Shown one piece after another: positions 61,447-64,000 of a DNA stretch of 64,000 bases. Source of the stretch: Marinobacter segnicrescens (GTDB taxonomy: Bacteria; Pseudomonadota; Gammaproteobacteria; Pseudomonadales; Oleiphilaceae); the NCBI RefSeq assembly GCF_900111555.1, contig NZ_FOHZ01000002.1:278195-342194 (forward strand), written 5' to 3'. The notes under the pieces are model-generated. The model saw nothing but the letters and a program-made list of their open reading frames with translations, was not told where the DNA came from and ran no database searches. The position numbers and the translations under genes are program-made. Every line of letters starts with the position of its first letter. The first letter of the stretch is position 1.

Positions 61447-61504
61447 GAGCCCGGAACAAAGGGGGCCGAAACGAGATTCGTACTACCAAACCTCGCTCGC
61501 CCTG

Positions 61505-61560
61505 AGCCTGTCGAAGGGAGCCTGTCGAAGGGAGCCTGTCGAAGGGAGCCTGTCGAAGGG
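61505..61560. repeat. Four tandem copies of AGCCTGTCGAAGGG
   Basis: Four perfect 14-bp units, 61505-61518, 61519-61532, 61533-61546 and 61547-61560, preceded by CCCTG. The array ends 30 bp before the GIY-YIG start codon. Confidence 0.9.
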
Positions 61561-61590
61561 CCTATAACAAGGAAAACCAACGAGGAGTTC

Positions 61591-61902
61591 GTGACGTTCT
61601 GGGTCTACATTCTTCAGTGTGCAGACAACAGCTACTACACTGGCCACACTGATAATCTCGATCAACGTATTGAGCAACACAAGTGCCGCACTTTCGCCAC
61701 CTGCTATACCGCCAGCCGACTGCCCGTTAAGTTGGTGTTCAGCCAGCCATTCCCTACCCGGGCGGAGGCCTTGACGTCTGAACGGCAGATAAAGGGCTGG
61801 AGCCGGAAAAAGAAAGAAGCAATGATCGCTGGTGACTGGGATAGGGTCTCGGCGCTGGCGAGAAGCACCCTTCGACAAGCTCAGGGTGAACGATACCGGT
61901 GA
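61591..61902 (+). CDS. GIY-YIG nuclease family protein
   Basis: This 103-residue single-domain GIY-YIG endonuclease of the YhbQ/UPF0213 kind has VYILQ and YYTGHT as the GIY and YIG equivalents, LDQRIEQH (catalytic arginine) and EALTSERQIKGW (catalytic glutamate). The start is GTG at 61591 with GAGGAG just before. The last residues (TLRQAQGERYR) are encoded by a copy of the intergenic repeat at 61868, so the repeat has supplied the 3' end of the gene. It is flanked on both sides by tandem arrays of the same repeat family. Its role in this family is not established; a link to repeat mobility is a hypothesis. Confidence 0.88.
   Translation: MTFWVYILQCADNSYYTGHTDNLDQRIEQHKCRTFATCYTASRLPVKLVFSQPFPTRAEALTSERQIKGWSRKKKEAMIAGDWDRVSALARSTLRQAQGERYR
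61868..61892. repeat. CTTCGACAAGCTCAGGG-family repeat inside the GIY-YIG gene
   Basis: CCCTTCGACAAGCTCAGGG followed by TGAACG overlaps the last codons of the nuclease gene and codes for its C-terminal tail. Confidence 0.85.
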
Positions 61903-62007
61903 TACCGAGCAGAGTAATGCAGGAGCGACCAGCTACAGGACACCCGCCCCTGCTTGCCCTGCGCCTGGAACAACGGGGGGCAATGCGAGGTTCGCACTCC
62001 CAAGCCC

Positions 62008-62060
62008 CGTTCACCCTGAGCTTGTCGAAGGGAGCTTGTCAAAGGGAGCTTGTCGAAGGG
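62008..62060. repeat. Repeat with three tandem AGCTTGTCGAAGGG units
   Basis: CGTTCACCCTG followed by AGCTTGTCGAAGGG at 62019-62032, 62033-62046 (one mismatch) and 62047-62060. It is the downstream counterpart of the array at 61505 and lies in the 295-bp gap 61903-62197. Confidence 0.85.
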
Positions 62061-62112
62061 CGCCTGACTACGGCTGAGCGGGAGAGGAGGGTGGCAGTAC
62101 CTGGCGGAAACA

Positions 62113-62135
62113 CCCTTCGTCAAGCTCAGGGTGAC
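62113..62135. repeat. CTTCGTCAAGCTCAGGG-family repeat, last copy
   Basis: One imperfect copy with one changed base, pointing opposite to the array at 62008, so the two can pair as a hairpin across about 50 bp. Confidence 0.75.
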
Positions 62136-62197
62136 CGGAACCTGTACCAGGAGGGGGGTATAACCCTGAAGCTACAGGTTTCGGGTCATCGCCCGGA

Positions 62198-63238
62198 TCA
62201 GCGCACCCACCCAAGAGCCCGCTCAAACAGCGCCACGGTGCTAGCATGTAGCTGGTCACCGGTGGCCTTCGGCGCCTTCCCTGCGCAGGCTCGGGCGTGG
62301 GTTCCCTCCAGGATAATGCCGAGCTTGTAACAGGCCAGTACCGCATACCACTCGATACTGGACGTATCCCGATGGGTCCGGGAGCGGTAATGCTCCACGA
62401 GTTCCCCGGCCGCCGGGAATCCTTCCCAGGGTTGCACACGGAAACCTTCGATGGTGTCGTCGGCCGGTGTCTCCCCGGGCCAGGTGGCCAGCAGCCAGCC
62501 CAGGTCCAGCAGCGGGTCACCGATGGTGGTCAGCTCCCAGTCGACAATGGCCGCCAGTTCGCCGCTGTCGTGACGGTACATGACGTTACCAAGGTGATAG
62601 TCGCCGTGGATGATACCCGGCTCAAACGACGAAGGCCGGTGACGTTCCAGCCAGCCAGCGACCGTCTCCACACCGGGAATTGCCTGCGGACCGGACCAGC
62701 CGGGGAAGTCCCCGTAACCCTTGAGCTGCTGGCGCCACCGATTCACCTGGCGCTCAAGGTAGTTTTCCGGCTTGCCGAATCCGGCAAGGCCGACAGCTTC
62801 GTAATCCACCGCCCCCAGGGCTGTGATGCCTTCCACCAGCGACAGCCCCATGCGGTGGCGAACGGCGACATCCGAGGCGTGGAATGCAGGCAGGCCATTC
62901 ACCGGGGCAAAGCCCTCCACTGGCTCCATCAGATAGAAAGCGGCTCCAAGCACCGTTTCGTCAGGGCAGCCAGCAACCAGGCGGGGATGGGGCACGTCAG
63001 ACTCCGCCAGCGCCTCGAGCATGCGCATTTCCCGGCGCATGGTTTCATTGGAATTAGCGCGAAGATGAGGCGGCGGCCGCCGAAGCACCAGACTTCGCCC
63101 GTTGTAGTCAAAACGCAGGAGAAGGTTCTGGGTACCGCCGCCGAGCAAGTGCGCACCGGTGACCTCGCCGTCGCCAAGCCCCTGTCCGGCCATCCATGTG
63201 CCGAGTTTTTCGGTATCGATATATGCCTGCCAGTCCAT
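62198..63238 (-). CDS. Phosphotransferase-family kinase (APH fold), second copy
   Basis: This 346-residue protein has the APH/choline-kinase fold: LLGGGTQNLLLRFDY as nucleotide loop, VLRRPPP, the Brenner motif IIHGDYHLGNVMYRH (catalytic aspartate) and VDWELTTIGDPLLDLGWLLATW. It is about as long as the kinase at 24106 but only moderately similar. I use the ATG at 63236-63238 with GGGGGTG before it; a GTG three codons earlier is possible. It lies 15 bp after the acyl-CoA dehydrogenase gene that runs off the edge, again the kinase/dehydrogenase combination of ACAD11-type systems. No DUF6285 gene is visible beside it. Confidence 0.83.
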   Translation of the reverse strand: MDWQAYIDTEKLGTWMAGQGLGDGEVTGAHLLGGGTQNLLLRFDYNGRSLVLRRPPPHLRANSNETMRREMRMLEALAESDVPHPRLVAGCPDETVLGAAFYLMEPVEGFAPVNGLPAFHASDVAVRHRMGLSLVEGITALGAVDYEAVGLAGFGKPENYLERQVNRWRQQLKGYGDFPGWSGPQAIPGVETVAGWLERHRPSSFEPGIIHGDYHLGNVMYRHDSGELAAIVDWELTTIGDPLLDLGWLLATWPGETPADDTIEGFRVQPWEGFPAAGELVEHYRSRTHRDTSSIEWYAVLACYKLGIILEGTHARACAGKAPKATGDQLHASTVALFERALGWVR

Positions 63239-63253
63239 AGGTATCACCCCCGG

Positions 63254-64000
63254 TTATTGCGTACGGCCCAGCATGTCGCGGGCAATGACTTCCTTCATGA
63301 TTTCAGAAGTACCGGCATAGACTGTCTGCACCCGGGAATCCACATAGAACCGGGAGATAGGATATTCGAGGGTATAACCGTAACCGCCAAACAGCTGCAT
63401 ACAGCGATCAATACAGCTACACTGCATCTCGGTGAGCTGCAGCTTGATGACAGCCGCGTCCACCGCTGTCATTTCACCCGCCAGATAGCGTTGCAGGCAC
63501 TGGTTGTAATACCCGCGCCCCATATCCAGGTCCGCCCGCACCTGGGCAAGGGTAAACCGGGTATTCTGGAAATCCGCAATACGCTGGCCAAACGCCCGGC
63601 GGTCCTGCACGTAGTCCAGGGTCAGTTTCAGCGCACCCTCGATGGCTCCCAGGGCCTGGGCTGCGACGCCCAGACGTTCACGGGGCAACTCCTGCATCAG
63701 GTAACCAAACCCTTTGCCTGCCTCACCCAGCAGGGCATCGTCAGGAACGACCAGGTCATCGAAGAAAAGCTCAGCGGTATCGCTGGCATGCTGGCCAATC
63801 TTGCGGATCGACTTGCCACGGGCAAAACCCGGCAAGGTGGTGTCGACCAGAAACAGCGACACACCACGAGCCCCGGCGCCCGGATCGGTCTTGGCACAGA
63901 CGATGACCATGTCTGCGAGGATGCCATTGGTAATAAATACCTTGGCCCCGTTGATCTTCCAGCCCCCATCCACTTTCTGGGCTGAGGTACGCATACCCGC
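63254..64000 (-). CDS. Acyl-CoA dehydrogenase, C-terminal part (cut by window edge)
   Basis: At least 248 residues of the middle and C-terminal domains are visible; the 5' part lies beyond the right edge. It has NGAKVFITNGILADM, LPRERLGVAAQALGAIEGAL (glutamate position of long-chain/isovaleryl type), RRAFGQRIADFQNTRF and GGYGYTLEYPISRFYVDSRVQ, then VYAGTSEIMKE. It is related to the dehydrogenase at 47325. It precedes the kinase gene at 62198 by 15 bp on the same strand, so both are probably in one transcript. Confidence 0.87.
   Translation of the reverse strand, partial: AGMRTSAQKVDGGWKINGAKVFITNGILADMVIVCAKTDPGAGARGVSLFLVDTTLPGFARGKSIRKIGQHASDTAELFFDDLVVPDDALLGEAGKGFGYLMQELPRERLGVAAQALGAIEGALKLTLDYVQDRRAFGQRIADFQNTRFTLAQVRADLDMGRGYYNQCLQRYLAGEMTAVDAAVIKLQLTEMQCSCIDRCMQLFGGYGYTLEYPISRFYVDSRVQTVYAGTSEIMKEVIARDMLGRTQ

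Noticed and set aside
61505..61560. Possible CRISPR array
   Set aside because: The 14-bp units are directly adjacent without spacers, so this is a tandem repeat.
1..64000. Search for tRNA, rRNA, transposase, integrase and toxin-antitoxin genes
   Set aside because: None was seen by eye in any gap or frame; a tRNAscan or profile search could still find a small one.

Overview
The window is a dense, high-GC stretch of bacterial chromosome from what looks like a marine gammaproteobacterium. Marinobacter or a close relative is my best guess, from the mix of TRAP solute receptors, CoA-dependent degradation genes and the style of the intergenic repeats; no rRNA or tRNA gene is present to prove it. 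Almost every gene activates, transports or oxidises a carboxylic acid as its CoA thioester. By my count there are six AMP-forming acyl-CoA ligases, six acyl-CoA dehydrogenases, four crotonases, four short-chain dehydrogenases, one thiolase, one 3-hydroxyacyl-CoA dehydrogenase, a CaiB-type racemase/transferase, two MaoC-like proteins, three thioesterase-like proteins, a single-chain acyl-CoA carboxylase and three kinds of importer (Dpp-type ABC, Liv-type ABC, TRAP).

Layout. 1-5231 (minus): a BC-BCCP-CT single-chain carboxylase, a CoA ligase and the start of a second biotin carboxylase, divergent from a TetR gene at 5469. 6191-15173 (plus): a Dpp/Opp-type ABC transporter followed by two tandem-duplicated CoA ligases. 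15399-17743 (minus): a pair of acyl-CoA dehydrogenases. 17933-29142: two TRAP receptors, a ligase, an operon resembling the LvaABC 4-hydroxyacyl-CoA kinase/dehydrogenase module, an SDR-crotonase pair and a medium-chain reductase. 29426-34509 (minus): a complete Liv-type ABC transporter. 34867-39525 (plus): a tight TetR-led operon (crotonase, ligase, two hot-dog proteins, esterase). 39765-41624: the only TRAP permease pair. 41717-43839: thiolase and SDR. 44167-46878: a 903-residue MalT-type LuxR regulator. 47325-50861: dehydrogenase, CaiB protein and a third TRAP receptor. 51012-61280: thioesterase, nitroreductase, a second beta-oxidation operon, and a ligase/BtrH-like/thioesterase operon. 61281-62197: a repeat-rich stretch around a GIY-YIG nuclease gene. 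62198-64000: a second kinase/dehydrogenase pair running off the edge.

The most notable signal is regulatory. Twelve copies of an inverted repeat, TCGTC-N6-GACGA, lie only in intergenic regions between 19.1 and 58.2 kb, 53 to 124 bp upstream of start codons. In most cases a -10-like hexamer sits 22-23 bp downstream of the repeat and no -35 box is visible. That is the geometry of an activator bound at about -42, and it marks about fourteen promoters as one regulon. The 903-residue LuxR/MalT-type protein near the centre of the set is the obvious candidate activator. The genes so marked would together form a peripheral degradation pathway: uptake by three TRAP receptors sharing one permease, CoA activation, 4-hydroxyacyl-CoA rearrangement, beta-oxidation and thiolysis. 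The actual substrate cannot be read from the sequence.

A second new-looking signal is a family of five structured repeats of about 90-100 bp (27847, 29289, 39562, 46960, 47172). Each lies 30-82 bp after a gene's 3' end in the same relative orientation. They share a predicted fold of one closing stem and two inner hairpins, kept by paired base changes.
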